Shown here one piece after another: positions 1 through 8,526 of a stretch of 42,300 nucleotides of DNA. The stretch covers positions 1 to 42,300 of the forward strand of contig SYLY01000119.1 of NCBI GenBank assembly GCA_005808475.1. Direction: 5' to 3'. Below the pieces are notes generated by a model. It ran no database searches. It saw only the letters and a list, made by a program, of their open reading frames with translations, and was not told the origin of the DNA. Position 1 is the first letter of the stretch; every line of letters begins with the position of its first letter. The stretch is from Acidobacteriota bacterium. Its GTDB lineage: Bacteria; Acidobacteriota; Terriglobia; Bryobacterales; Bryobacteraceae. The translations under genes and the position numbers were made by a program.

Positions 1-276
1 ACCGCCGAACGGCTCAAAATAGAGTTCGAGGAGGCTGGCGTGAGAGTCAACATCGAGGACAACGTGCTGTTGCGCGAGATCCGCGACACCGGGTTCGCCA
101 TGGGCTTGGCGAAGGGCGAAGCCAATTTGCTGGTCAGGCTTCTGGAGAGCAAGTTCGGCGAGTTGCCGAGGTGGGCCGAACTCCGATTGGGCAAGGCGAC
201 CCGCGACCAGATCGAACGATGGGGCCAGTCCCTTCTCACCGCGTCGACGCTCGAAGGCGCGATCGGACGCCGCTGA
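1..276 (+). CDS. C-terminal part of Rpn/DUF4351-like protein (5' partial)
   Basis: The reading frame is already open at base 1, so this is only the C-terminal end of a longer gene; GTG at 40 is probably internal. The visible 91 residues begin TAERLKIEFEEAGVRV and carry a helical tail with LLVRLLESKFGELPRWAE, followed by LERWxxxLLTASTLE-like spacing. That pattern is what I know from DUF4351, which follows the PD-(D/E)XK nuclease domain in Rpn-family (recombination-promoting nuclease, transposase_31-like) proteins. The nuclease part is outside the window, so catalytic residues cannot be checked. A broken copy of the same tail follows at about 341-566. Family assignment rests on the tail motif only. 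Confidence 0.55.
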   Translation, partial: TAERLKIEFEEAGVRVNIEDNVLLREIRDTGFAMGLAKGEANLLVRLLESKFGELPRWAELRLGKATRDQIERWGQSLLTASTLEGAIGRR

Positions 277-340
277 GCGAAGATCGCGGTCCAAGGTAGA
301 ATCGGAGTTTCGGGCGGGAGGCGGGCAGTCACCGCTCGAT

Positions 341-566
341 GGCGTCGAGCGGCAGCGGGTTCTGGCGCAACTGCGGGTGCTGGCCGGGTTGAGCGGAGCC
401 GCCGAACGGCTCAAAGCGGAGTTCGAGGAGGCTGGCGTGGGAGTCAGCATCGAGGACAACGTGCTGCTGCGCGAGATGGTCAGGCTTTTGGAGAGCAAGT
501 TCGGCGAGTTGCCGAAGTGGGCCGAGTCTCCGATTGGGCAAGGCGACCCGCGACCGATTGGGAACC
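341..566 (+). pseudogene. Degenerate second copy of the Rpn/DUF4351-like gene tail
   Basis: This stretch repeats the tail of the preceding gene at DNA level. Bases from about 388 match bases 1 onward closely. Relative to copy 1 it lacks an in-frame 51-base segment (copy 1 bases 81-131) and has one extra base near 529 (gccgagtctcc against gccgaactcc), which throws the reading frame off before the conserved end. It still reads LRVLAGLSGAAERLKAEFEE upstream, showing part of the protein that lies outside the window for copy 1. No start codon or promoter is evident. It looks like a remnant from tandem duplication or recombination between family members. Confidence 0.6.
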
Positions 567-569
567 GGT

Positions 570-1802
570 CTACGACGCCACGATGATCTTGGCGAGCGCC
601 TTTTCGTCGAACTCCACCCCCAGCCCCGGCCGGTCGCTCGGCTTGGCATAGCCGGGGAAATATTCGAGAGGCTCCTTCAACAGCGCGTTGCCCATCGGAC
701 CCTCGTGCTTGTTGCCGCCTTCCATGATCACGCAATTGGGCGTGGCGGCGGCCAAGTGAATCGACGCGCTCATGTAGGGAGCGGTGCCCGTACTCACGTG
801 CGGCGACCACAACACGCTGTGCGCATCGGCCAGGATCGCGATCTTGCGGCACTCCGTGATGCCGCCCGCGCGGCATACGTCCGGATTCACGATGTCCACC
901 GACTTCGCCAGGAACAGATCGCGGAACTGGAACCGGTTCGATAGCGTCTCGCCGGCGACGATCGCCGTGTCCATCGCATCGGCGAGCTTCGGGTAGCTGA
1001 TCGTGTCCTCGGGCATCAGCGCGTCTTCCCACCATCCGATGCCGCCGATGCGATCGAGCTCGCGTCCCAGCGTCACGGCTTCATGCAGCTTGAACGCGCC
1101 GAGCGAGTCGAGCAGGAGCTGTCCCTTGCCCTTCACTGTTTCCGCCACCGCGGCCACGCGCGCCATGTCTCGTGTTCCAGCGCCCTTGCCGAGACCCATC
1201 TTCACCGCCGCGAATCCCTGCGACATCGCCTTGGCCGCGCTTTCCTTCAGAGCCTCGATCGACGACCCACCCACGCCGAGATAGGTCGGGATCTTGTCGC
1301 GATACTTGCCGCCCAGAATGCGATATAGCGGCTGGTTCATGTACTTGCCCAGGATGTCCCACAGCGCGAGGTCCACGCCCGCGATCGCTTCCGTGTAGAA
1401 GCCCGTCGAATAGCCCCGCAGCCGCTGTGTCGAATACATGCGATCCCACAGCGCCTCCACGTCGCGCGAGTCGGCGCCGAGCAGAACCGGACGAAGCATG
1501 TCTTCCACGATCGTCTTGTGCACGCGCGGCGCGGCGGGCGCGTGACATTCCCCCCAGCCCACGATGCCGCCCGCGGTCACCTTCACGAGCACGGCTTGGG
1601 AAAACCGCCCGGATCGCGACGGACTGGCGAAGTCGAGCCGGTTGAACAACCCAGTCCCGCCCGTCAACGCGCCTTGCGGATACATCGCCATCAGTTCCGC
1701 CTCGGACACCGGCACGTTGGGAGTGCGGATGACGAAGGCCTCCACGCGCTCGATCTTCAGGGCCGGCGCGGCCGCGGCGAAAAGGAAGGTTCGTCGAAGC
1801 AT
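570..1802 (-). CDS. Enolase-superfamily (mandelate racemase/muconate lactonizing) enzyme with export-type leader
   Basis: A 410-residue enolase-superfamily protein, probably an acid-sugar dehydratase or epimerase acting through a Mg-stabilised enolate. Visible candidates for the active site are Lys201 (AAVKMG, without the second Lys of a KxK motif), metal ligands Asp232 (LLDSLG), Glu259 (WWEDAL) and Glu285 (VAGETL), and His335 (WSPHVSTG). The N-terminus LRRTFLFAAAAPAL resembles a twin-arginine leader, unusual because most family members are cytosolic. It is the last gene of a minus-strand run, one base after the MFS permease gene, and the Oar-type receptor lies upstream of both. This points to catabolism of an imported sugar acid. 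The exact substrate cannot be read from sequence. Confidence 0.85.
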   Translation of the reverse strand: MLRRTFLFAAAAPALKIERVEAFVIRTPNVPVSEAELMAMYPQGALTGGTGLFNRLDFASPSRSGRFSQAVLVKVTAGGIVGWGECHAPAAPRVHKTIVEDMLRPVLLGADSRDVEALWDRMYSTQRLRGYSTGFYTEAIAGVDLALWDILGKYMNQPLYRILGGKYRDKIPTYLGVGGSSIEALKESAAKAMSQGFAAVKMGLGKGAGTRDMARVAAVAETVKGKGQLLLDSLGAFKLHEAVTLGRELDRIGGIGWWEDALMPEDTISYPKLADAMDTAIVAGETLSNRFQFRDLFLAKSVDIVNPDVCRAGGITECRKIAILADAHSVLWSPHVSTGTAPYMSASIHLAAATPNCVIMEGGNKHEGPMGNALLKEPLEYFPGYAKPSDRPGLGVEFDEKALAKIIVAS

Positions 1803-1803
1803 G

Positions 1804-3054
1804 CTAACTCTCCTTTATGACGACGGGTTCGCGCACCAGGTGGCGGAAGACCAGGTAGGCGGTGGGATGCATGAATCCCATGATGATGAAAATCGCGTCG
1901 TACGAATAATACTGCACGATCCATCCCACCAGCCAGGTGAACAGCGTTCCACCCAGCCCGTTGCCGAACGCCACGATGCCAGCCAGTGAGCCCACCACGT
2001 GCGCCGGATAGAGGTCGTTGGTGATCGTCATGATGTTCGTCTTCCACGCCATGTGCGCGAACGTCACCACGCAGATGATCGCCAACACGGCGGTGTTCGA
2101 CGGCGCGTACGGAACCAGCAGGCTCAGCGGCATCAACAACGCGAACGGCCACATGCTCGCCGATCGCGCGCTCAACACCGGCCAGCCGCGCTTTACCAGG
2201 TGGCCCGAGAGCACGCCGCCCACGATGGCGCCGGCGTCCGCCGACAGATAGGGCATCCACGCCAGCATCCCGACCTGATCCATGCTAAAACCGCGCTTGT
2301 CGACCAGGAACTTCGGGAGCCAGAACAGATAGAACCACCAAACCGGATCGGAGAAGAACCGCCCCAGAAGCAAGCCCCAGGTCTGCCGGTATCGAAGCAG
2401 CGAGATCCACGGAACCTTCCCGGCGGGCGGATGCGCCAGCGCGCTTTCCACCAGCGTGCGCTCGGCGTCGGTGACGCGCGGATGATTCTTCGGCAGATGG
2501 TAGAAGAACAGCCACAGCCCCACCCAGACGAATCCCGCCGCGCCGGTCAGCACGAACGCCATGCGCCAGTCGCCGTAGTACTTGACCAGCCACACCACCA
2601 ACGGCGGCGCGATCACCGCTCCCACGGATGCACCCGCCTGCACCAGTCCGTTGACGAACGCGCGCTCCTTCGGCAAGTACCATTCGGAGATCGCGCGCGC
2701 TCCAGCCATGAAATTGCCCGGCTCGCCGATCCCGAGCAGCAGCCGGAAGAAACCCAACTGCATGCCGGTGCGCGCGAACGCGTGCAGCATGTTGCTGACC
2801 GACCACCACGCCACGAACACGGCCAGGGCCGCGCGCGTTCCCCACCGGTCCACCAGCACGCCCGATCCTAAATACATCAGCGTGTAGGCCACGAGGAACG
2901 CGTTCAGGATGTTCGCGTAGTCGACCGCCGAGAGTCCCAGCTCCTTCGTCAAGGTTGGCGCGACGATCGACAGGACCTGGCGGTCGACGTAGTTGATTAC
3001 CGTCGAAAGAAAGAGCAGCCCCGCGATCCACCAGCGGACATGGGGGATCTTCAC
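1804..3054 (-). CDS. MFS transporter, anion:cation symporter (hexuronate/ExuT-like) type
   Basis: A 416-residue permease with about twelve hydrophobic segments. The first helix ends in INYVDRQVLS, the helix 2-3 loop carries DRWGTR, and RLLLGIGEPGNF with EWYLPKERAFVNGL follows; these are hallmarks of the ACS family, which imports hexuronates, galactonate and related organic anions with protons. It starts four bases after the Oar-type receptor stop and ends one base before the enolase-superfamily gene, so the three probably share a transcript. The inferred role is inner-membrane uptake of the acid sugar that the two enolase-type enzymes of this locus process. Confidence 0.88.
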   Translation of the reverse strand: MKIPHVRWWIAGLLFLSTVINYVDRQVLSIVAPTLTKELGLSAVDYANILNAFLVAYTLMYLGSGVLVDRWGTRAALAVFVAWWSVSNMLHAFARTGMQLGFFRLLLGIGEPGNFMAGARAISEWYLPKERAFVNGLVQAGASVGAVIAPPLVVWLVKYYGDWRMAFVLTGAAGFVWVGLWLFFYHLPKNHPRVTDAERTLVESALAHPPAGKVPWISLLRYRQTWGLLLGRFFSDPVWWFYLFWLPKFLVDKRGFSMDQVGMLAWMPYLSADAGAIVGGVLSGHLVKRGWPVLSARSASMWPFALLMPLSLLVPYAPSNTAVLAIICVVTFAHMAWKTNIMTITNDLYPAHVVGSLAGIVAFGNGLGGTLFTWLVGWIVQYYSYDAIFIIMGFMHPTAYLVFRHLVREPVVIKES

Positions 3055-3058
3055 GGGG

Positions 3059-6000
3059 TCAGAAAATCACCTTGAGCGCGAGCTGTCCGATGCGCGCGTC
3101 GCGCGCCGTACTCACCGTGCCGAAAGTGGAACTGCGGTTCTTGCCGTCGGGCCCGGGCGAGAAATTGTCGTCGGCGAGTCCGAGATTCACGCGGTTGAAC
3201 GCGTTGAATGCCTCCGCGCGGAACTCGATGCGGAGACGTTCGGTAATGCGGGTCGACTTGATCATGGAGAAATCGAAGTTGACCGCGCCGGGGTGCCGGA
3301 CATCGGGAGTGGTGCGGCCCACGTTCCCCAGCTCGAAATCGGGAGGATTGACGAACGCATCCGTGCGGAACCACTGCGTCCGGATGGGGTTATCGAGCTT
3401 GGCGCTCACGCCGGTGGAATTGGGCCTGTCGGCCGCGAAGTTGCTCGCGCCGCGAACGGTGAGTGGGGCGCCGGTCTGAATGACGTTGATCATGTTGAGC
3501 TGCCAGCCGTCCACGATCTTGTTCAGCACGGAGTTCGACGGATTGAAAGCCTTCCCCTTGCCGAACGGAAGCTCGTAGAGGGCGCTGATCACGCTGCGCT
3601 GCGCCACATCCGCGGCGTCCACCGACTTGTTCAGCTTGCGGTTGGTGAAGCCGTCCTGGAATCCGTTCTCGTTGGTCTGCTCCACCGGGCCGAAGTCCAC
3701 CGGCACCGCCACGCCGTCGCTCATCTTCTTGCCGGCCGTGTAGGCCCAGTGCACCAGCAGCCCCTTGGTCATGCGCTTCTTCGCGTTGAACTGCAACTGA
3801 TGCGATATGTAGTTGCCATAGCGGGGATTGCGGATGCTCACTCCGGTGTACTGCGGATACGGCAGCAGCGTGCGTTCGCGCGTGACCGTGGCCGTGCCCA
3901 GTCCGCCGGGCACCCTGCCCGCCAGCGGATTCGGAACCACGTCCTGCAGCGACCGGCCCATGCGCTTACGTTCGTCGGGCGTGAGCGCGTTGATGCCGTA
4001 GCTGTTGGCGATGAAGTGATTTCCCTTGTTGGCGGAATACGTCACGTCGAGCAGCCATCCGCGCAACTCCTGCTGGATCGAACCCGTCCATTGCTGTGTG
4101 AGCGGCGTTGTCCTGTCGCTCTCGAACGCGCTCACGCCCTGTCCGAGCAGCGCGCCGGGGCCGGCCTTTGAGCCTGGCGATTCCAGGGGAGCGAACGGGA
4201 ATCCCTGCGCGAACAGGAAGGCCCGCTGTCCGGGAGCCAGCGCCGCGTACGCAGTCGTGGTGGTGGAGAACAAGTTGGTATCGCCGAGGAAGTTGCGCCA
4301 GAAGATCGGCGGATAGAAAACTCCGTAGCCGCCGCGGAACACCGTCTTGCCCGTGCCGAAGATGTCCCACGCGAAGCCGAAGCGGGGCGCGATGTCGTTG
4401 TGGTCCTCGGCGAGGAAGGAACGCGGCTGGCCGTCCACTCCCGCGAACACCGTGCGGCCCCTCAATCCGGCCACCGGACTGGCTCCGGCGAGATCGAAGT
4501 TGATCTGTCCGTTGTGCCGTTCGTAGGGCTTCTTTTGGAAATCGTGCCGCAGTCCCAGATTCAGCGTGAGACGGCGGGTCAACTTCCAGTCGTCCTGCAC
4601 GAACAGGCTCGTCGAATAGCCGTGCCAGCTATTTCCGAGGATGCGGTCGATCGACGCGCTGACCACTTCTCCGAGCAGGAACTGGGCCATGGTATTGCCG
4701 GTGCCGGCCGGAACCTGCGGGTTGGTGGTCAATCCGCCGAAGTTGAAGCTGCCGGAAGGCGCTCCGCCCTGCAGGTTGCCTCCCTGCAAGATGCGGTGGT
4801 TGTATCCGATCTTGAGTGTGTGCTGGCCCTTGATCTTGGTGATCATGTCCTGGATGTCCCAGTTGAAGGAGCCGCGGAAGCCCGCCGTGCCGCCGCCGAT
4901 GCCGCCGTGGCCGAAATCGATCGAAGGCATCGCGTCGTTAGGAATGATCGGAGGCAAGCCCAAGCGGCGCGGCCACTCCTTGCCGATGTTCACCGAAACG
5001 AAGCTGAATGCCTGCCGCATGACGCCAACGCGCAGGTCGTTGATCAAGGTGGGTGAGAACGTGTGCGTATCGCTCACCACCGCGTTTCGATTCACCTGCT
5101 TGTCCGCGCGGCTGGCCCCCGCGGTCTGGTCCGTGAAGATGGTGGTCGAGTACGTCTGGTGCTGGGCCGACGAGTAGCGGACGAACATCGAGTTCCGCTG
5201 GCTGAATCGATGGTCGGCCTTGAAATTCCACTGCCGCCAATCGATGGTGCTGGATGCGACGTCCTGGAAGTTTTGCGCCTGGGTGAAGGCATTCTGCGGC
5301 GGCCGGTTCGGCTTGGGGTAGAACTCGAGGATCTTCGGCGTGATGGGATCGAAACGGCCGCGTGGCACTTGATTGTTCGGGAACAGGTCGCGAACCTGGC
5401 CCGCGCCCGCCGGGTTCGGCCGAGTGGTGGACGGATCGAAGATGGGAATCAGCCTGCCCGTGTTGTCGAAAAGATTCGAGAAGTCGCCTTGCCGCCAGTT
5501 GTCCAGCGGCATCGAAACGATGCGTGGCGAACTACGGCGCGACTTGTAGTCCTCCCAGTTGAAGAATCCGAACGTGCGATCCTTGCGCACCGGGCCGCCC
5601 ACCGACGCTCCATATTGGTTGTAGCGGAACGGCAGCTTGCTCAGCGCGAACGTGTTGCGCGCGTCGAACTTGTCGTTGCGCAGGAACTCGTACGCCGTTC
5701 CGTGGTACTGATTCGTCCCGGACTTGGTCACCAGGTTCACCGTGCCGCCCGCGGTGAATCCGAACTCGGCGGACATGCTGCCGCTCTGCACCTTGAACTC
5801 TTCCACCGCGTCCACGGCGGGCGGAACGCCGACCTCGCCCACGTAGCTCAGAATGTTGTTCGACCCGTCCAGCATCTGCGCGTTCATCGAACTCGGGCTG
5901 CCGTTGATCGAAATGGAGGAGATCTGGATGCCGCGGTCGCCGAAGCCGGAATTGGTCGGGCCGGCGTTGGACACCACGCCTGTCGTCAGCAGGGTGAGCG

Positions 6001-6445
6001 CCAGCGCGCCTCGGCCGTTCAGCGGTAGATCGCGCACGCGGCGGTTCTCGATCACTTCGCCGACCGTGGCGTTGTTGGTGTTGACGAGCGGCGCCTCTCC
6101 GACCACTTCCACCGTCTCGGCGACTTGGCCGACTTCCAGCCGCAGGTCGACCTGCGCGTTCTGGTTCACCTGCAGCGTGATGCCGCTACGGACGGTGCGC
6201 TTGAATCCCTGCAACTCCGCCGTGATTTCGTACTCGCCCACCGCCATGCCGGGCGCGGTGTAGAAGCCCGTGTCGTTCGTCCTGGCGCGGAACGTCGAAT
6301 TGGTGCCGACATTGCGAACGCGAACATCGGCCCCGGCGGCCGAAGCCGCCGAAGGATCGGTGACGGTTCCCGAGATCGTGCCGGTGCCCTGCTGCGCGAG
6401 CGCCATGGCGGCGGCAAGCGGAATTCCGAGAAGCAATCGAAACAT
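3059..6445 (-). CDS. Oar-like TonB-dependent receptor with carboxypeptidase-regulatory-like domain
   Basis: An 1128-residue outer-membrane protein of the large Oar-like type abundant in acidobacteria. Residues 1-18 form a signal peptide ending ALAQQ. Residues about 20-105 are a carboxypeptidase-regulatory-like beta sandwich (GTISGTVTDPSAAS, GFYTAPGMAVGEYEI). A plug-like region follows (LPLNGRGALALTLL, MLDGSN, VEEFKVQSGSMSAEFG, GGTVNLVTKSGTNQYHG), then a long beta barrel ending in LKVIF with the terminal Phe typical of outer-membrane barrels. No TonB box was confidently placed. A Shine-Dalgarno-like AGGGAG lies just upstream of the start. Leading an operon with an MFS permease and an enolase-type enzyme, it probably takes up an oligosaccharide or sugar acid. 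Confidence 0.9.
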   Translation of the reverse strand: MFRLLLGIPLAAAMALAQQGTGTISGTVTDPSAASAAGADVRVRNVGTNSTFRARTNDTGFYTAPGMAVGEYEITAELQGFKRTVRSGITLQVNQNAQVDLRLEVGQVAETVEVVGEAPLVNTNNATVGEVIENRRVRDLPLNGRGALALTLLTTGVVSNAGPTNSGFGDRGIQISSISINGSPSSMNAQMLDGSNNILSYVGEVGVPPAVDAVEEFKVQSGSMSAEFGFTAGGTVNLVTKSGTNQYHGTAYEFLRNDKFDARNTFALSKLPFRYNQYGASVGGPVRKDRTFGFFNWEDYKSRRSSPRIVSMPLDNWRQGDFSNLFDNTGRLIPIFDPSTTRPNPAGAGQVRDLFPNNQVPRGRFDPITPKILEFYPKPNRPPQNAFTQAQNFQDVASSTIDWRQWNFKADHRFSQRNSMFVRYSSAQHQTYSTTIFTDQTAGASRADKQVNRNAVVSDTHTFSPTLINDLRVGVMRQAFSFVSVNIGKEWPRRLGLPPIIPNDAMPSIDFGHGGIGGGTAGFRGSFNWDIQDMITKIKGQHTLKIGYNHRILQGGNLQGGAPSGSFNFGGLTTNPQVPAGTGNTMAQFLLGEVVSASIDRILGNSWHGYSTSLFVQDDWKLTRRLTLNLGLRHDFQKKPYERHNGQINFDLAGASPVAGLRGRTVFAGVDGQPRSFLAEDHNDIAPRFGFAWDIFGTGKTVFRGGYGVFYPPIFWRNFLGDTNLFSTTTTAYAALAPGQRAFLFAQGFPFAPLESPGSKAGPGALLGQGVSAFESDRTTPLTQQWTGSIQQELRGWLLDVTYSANKGNHFIANSYGINALTPDERKRMGRSLQDVVPNPLAGRVPGGLGTATVTRERTLLPYPQYTGVSIRNPRYGNYISHQLQFNAKKRMTKGLLVHWAYTAGKKMSDGVAVPVDFGPVEQTNENGFQDGFTNRKLNKSVDAADVAQRSVISALYELPFGKGKAFNPSNSVLNKIVDGWQLNMINVIQTGAPLTVRGASNFAADRPNSTGVSAKLDNPIRTQWFRTDAFVNPPDFELGNVGRTTPDVRHPGAVNFDFSMIKSTRITERLRIEFRAEAFNAFNRVNLGLADDNFSPGPDGKNRSSTFGTVSTARDARIGQLALKVIF

Positions 6446-6471
6446 GGTTGACTCCCTGAAGCTGAAGCTGT

Positions 6472-6825
6472 CTACGCGTAACAGCGTACCTCGAATACGC
6501 GCGCCAGTTCATCGCCGTTGGTGGCGGCGATTCGCAAGCGCACCGCGCCGGTCTCCACGGCGGCGAAACGATGCCGCGCCAAGACGCCTGTGATTTCCCT
6601 TGACCTCCGCCAACGCGGCCCACTCTCCGCCGGCGGCTCTGTATTTAAGTCGATAATCGCGAACCATTTCCGGTTGCGGTCCGCGGGCGAAGCCAGCTTG
6701 TCCATCGCCTGACGGATCTCCGCGGCGGGCGTGGATTGCCGCGCGGCGGGCAGACGGTCCGCCAGCACGATCGGCGAATAACCGGCGCTCGAGGCGAAGA
6801 AGTCGCGGCGTTTCATGGCGGACAA
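6472..6825 (-). pseudogene. Decayed remnant of a secreted protein with a discoidin-like tail
   Basis: An open frame of 117 codons starts with a Tat-like leader (KRRDFFASSAG; likely start MKRRD at 6816) and ends LRIAATNGDELARVFEVRCY. That ending resembles the C-terminal beta-sandwich of acidobacterial and planctomycete FAD-dependent oxidoreductases or glycosidases. The part of that domain expected just before it (DYRLKYRAAGGEWAALAEVK then GNHRRL) is present but in another frame of the same strand, at about 6570-6645. The best reading is a gene that lost its central catalytic domain and gained frameshifts. An intact small secreted protein is a less likely alternative. It lies between the two arms of the sugar-acid locus. 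Confidence 0.5.
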
Positions 6826-6870
6826 GTCCCTGGGAAGTCATGTTGTCACACGATGCCCGCCTTGCGCAAG

Positions 6871-6889
6871 TAAAATATTTCAGATTTTA
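6871..6889. promoter_or_regulatory. Candidate GntR operator (inverted repeat)
   Basis: TAAAAT, seven bases, ATTTTA form a perfect 6-base inverted repeat in an otherwise GC-rich region, about 30-50 bases upstream of the GntR gene start and facing the divergent arm. FadR-type regulators commonly bind palindromes in their own promoter region, so this is a candidate autoregulatory site. It is inferred from position and symmetry only. Confidence 0.35.
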
Positions 6890-6920
6890 TGTGTCTGAGC
6901 CGCGTTCGTTCGTGTATTCT

Positions 6921-7610
6921 ATGAGGGTGCCGCAAGCAGGGTTGACGCCGATCAAGCGCCAACGCGCCTCCGACGAGGTGTACGCCGCCCTGCGCCAGGC
7001 CATCCTGACCCACGTGTTCCGGCCCGGCGAGCGGCTCCAGATCCAGGACATCTCGGACAAGCTGGGCGTGAGCCTCACGCCGGTCCGCCAGGCGATCCAG
7101 CGGCTTTCCACCGAAGGGCTGATCGAGATCCATCCGCGCAGCGGCACCTATGTCGCCAAGCTTTCGGCCGAGGATATCGAGGAAACCTTCGACATTCGCT
7201 GCGCGCTCGAGTGTCTGGCCGCCGAGAAGGCCGCGGAACGAATCTCGCCGCCCCTCCTCGCCCGGATGAAAGAACTGCTCGAATCGCTGAACCAGGAGCC
7301 CGCCGGCGAAGCGGGAGTACGCATTCACGAGGCCGGCAATTCCGCGTTCCACGCGATCCTGCTCGAGGCCGCCGGGAACCGGCGTCTCTCGGAGATGTAC
7401 GAGAGCCTCGAGGCGAACATACAGATCGCCCGCGTGCATGTGGCCGAGGGCTATCGCGGCTCCCGGTTCAAGCAGGAACGCGCCGAGCACCAGGAGATCT
7501 ACCGGGCGCTGGCCGCCCGCGACGTTCCGCGCGTCACCGCGGCCCTTCGCCAACACATCCAGCGCGCCAAGGCGGCGTTGATCGCCGGACTGCAAGACTC
7601 ATCCCGATGA
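6921..7610 (+). CDS. GntR-family regulator, FadR subfamily (FCD domain)
   Basis: About 229 residues. The N-terminal winged helix-turn-helix is clear (SDEVYAALRQAIL, FRPGERLQIQDISDKLGV, TPVRQAIQRLSTEGLIEI, RSGTYVAKLS), followed by an all-helical FCD ligand-binding domain (FDIRCALECLAAEKAAERI through the C-terminal HIQRAKAAL). FCD regulators typically sense sugar acids or other organic acids. The frame is open upstream to ATG 6840, but those residues do not belong to the family. ATG 6921 or GTG 6927 is more plausible; TATTCT ends exactly six bases before GTG 6927. It begins the plus-strand arm, 16 bases before the aldolase-like gene, and probably controls the locus. Confidence 0.88.
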   Translation: MRVPQAGLTPIKRQRASDEVYAALRQAILTHVFRPGERLQIQDISDKLGVSLTPVRQAIQRLSTEGLIEIHPRSGTYVAKLSAEDIEETFDIRCALECLAAEKAAERISPPLLARMKELLESLNQEPAGEAGVRIHEAGNSAFHAILLEAAGNRRLSEMYESLEANIQIARVHVAEGYRGSRFKQERAEHQEIYRALAARDVPRVTAALRQHIQRAKAALIAGLQDSSR

Positions 7611-7626
7611 AAGAACACTCTCAATA

Positions 7627-8526
7627 ATGCTCAGAGGCGTTTTCCCGATCGTCGTGACGCCGTTTCACGACGACGGCAAGGTCGACTACGATTCCCTCGG
7701 GCGTCTGGTCGAGCATCTGCTTTCCCAGGGCGCGCACGGGCTCGGTCTGTTCGGCAACGCGAGCGAGGGTTACACGCTGCTCGCCTCCGAACGGGAAGAG
7801 ATGCTGCGCCGCATCGTGAAGTTAGTGAATGGCCGGGTTCCGCTGGTCGCCTCGTCGGGACACACCGGAACCGACGCGGCGGTGGAGTCCAGCCGGCAGG
7901 CTCAGAACCTGGGCGCCAATGCGCTGATGGTGCTGCCGCCCTATCTGCTCAAGCCCGACGGCGAGGGGCTGATGTTCTACTTCGGCGCGATTTCCAAGGC
8001 CGTATCGATCCCCATCATGGTGCAGGACGCGCCTTTGATGACGCAGGTGGCGATGCCCGTTGCGCTGCTGGCCCGCATGGCGCGCGAGATCGAGTGGGTC
8101 CGTTCGGCGAAGGTCGAGGCGCCTCCCACGGGTCCGAAGACTGGCGCGCTGAAGAAGGCGCTCGGCGAGGGCTCGTCGAACTTCGACATCTTCGGCGGCT
8201 TGAACGGACAGTTCCTGATCGAGGAGTTCGAGCGCGGCGCCGTGGGCACGATGCCGTCGAGCGACATCACCTCGACGTACGTGGCCATCTGGCGCCACCT
8301 GGAGAAGGGGGAAACGGCGGCGGCGTGGAGCAAGTTCACCGCCGCGCTTCCGCTCATCCGCTATGAGCTGCAGCCGGGGCTCGGCGTATCGGCCGCCAAA
8401 CAGAACCTGGTGGCGGCCGGCGTCATCGAATCGGCGCGCGTGCGGCATCCGACGCAAGCGCTGGACGCGGATGGTTTACGCGAATTGAAGACGCTCCGGG
8501 ACATGCATGCGGCTTCGCTCGGTTGA
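7627..8526 (+). CDS. DapA/N-acetylneuraminate lyase superfamily aldolase or lyase
   Basis: A 299-residue TIM-barrel class I aldolase of the dihydrodipicolinate synthase superfamily, close to the usual length. The phosphate/carboxylate loop corresponds to FGNASEGYTLL (residues 42-52), and the expected Schiff-base lysine is Lys162 in VRSAKVE. At the site of the catalytic Tyr133 of E. coli DapA the sequence reads MVQDAP, so Gln replaces Tyr. A housekeeping lysine-pathway role is therefore unlikely. In this context, between a GntR regulator and an enolase-type enzyme that it overlaps by 20 bases, the probable job is cleavage or dehydration of a 2-keto-3-deoxy sugar acid. That function is inferred. 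Confidence 0.85.
   Translation: MLRGVFPIVVTPFHDDGKVDYDSLGRLVEHLLSQGAHGLGLFGNASEGYTLLASEREEMLRRIVKLVNGRVPLVASSGHTGTDAAVESSRQAQNLGANALMVLPPYLLKPDGEGLMFYFGAISKAVSIPIMVQDAPLMTQVAMPVALLARMAREIEWVRSAKVEAPPTGPKTGALKKALGEGSSNFDIFGGLNGQFLIEEFERGAVGTMPSSDITSTYVAIWRHLEKGETAAAWSKFTAALPLIRYELQPGLGVSAAKQNLVAAGVIESARVRHPTQALDADGLRELKTLRDMHAASLG

Noticed and set aside
3059..6445. Several plus-strand open frames opposite the first receptor
   Set aside because: All are shadows of the receptor gene; none has a ribosome site with recognisable protein.
7627..8526. Housekeeping dapA for lysine biosynthesis
   Set aside because: The catalytic Tyr is replaced by Gln and the gene lies in a catabolic operon with a GntR regulator and sulfatase.
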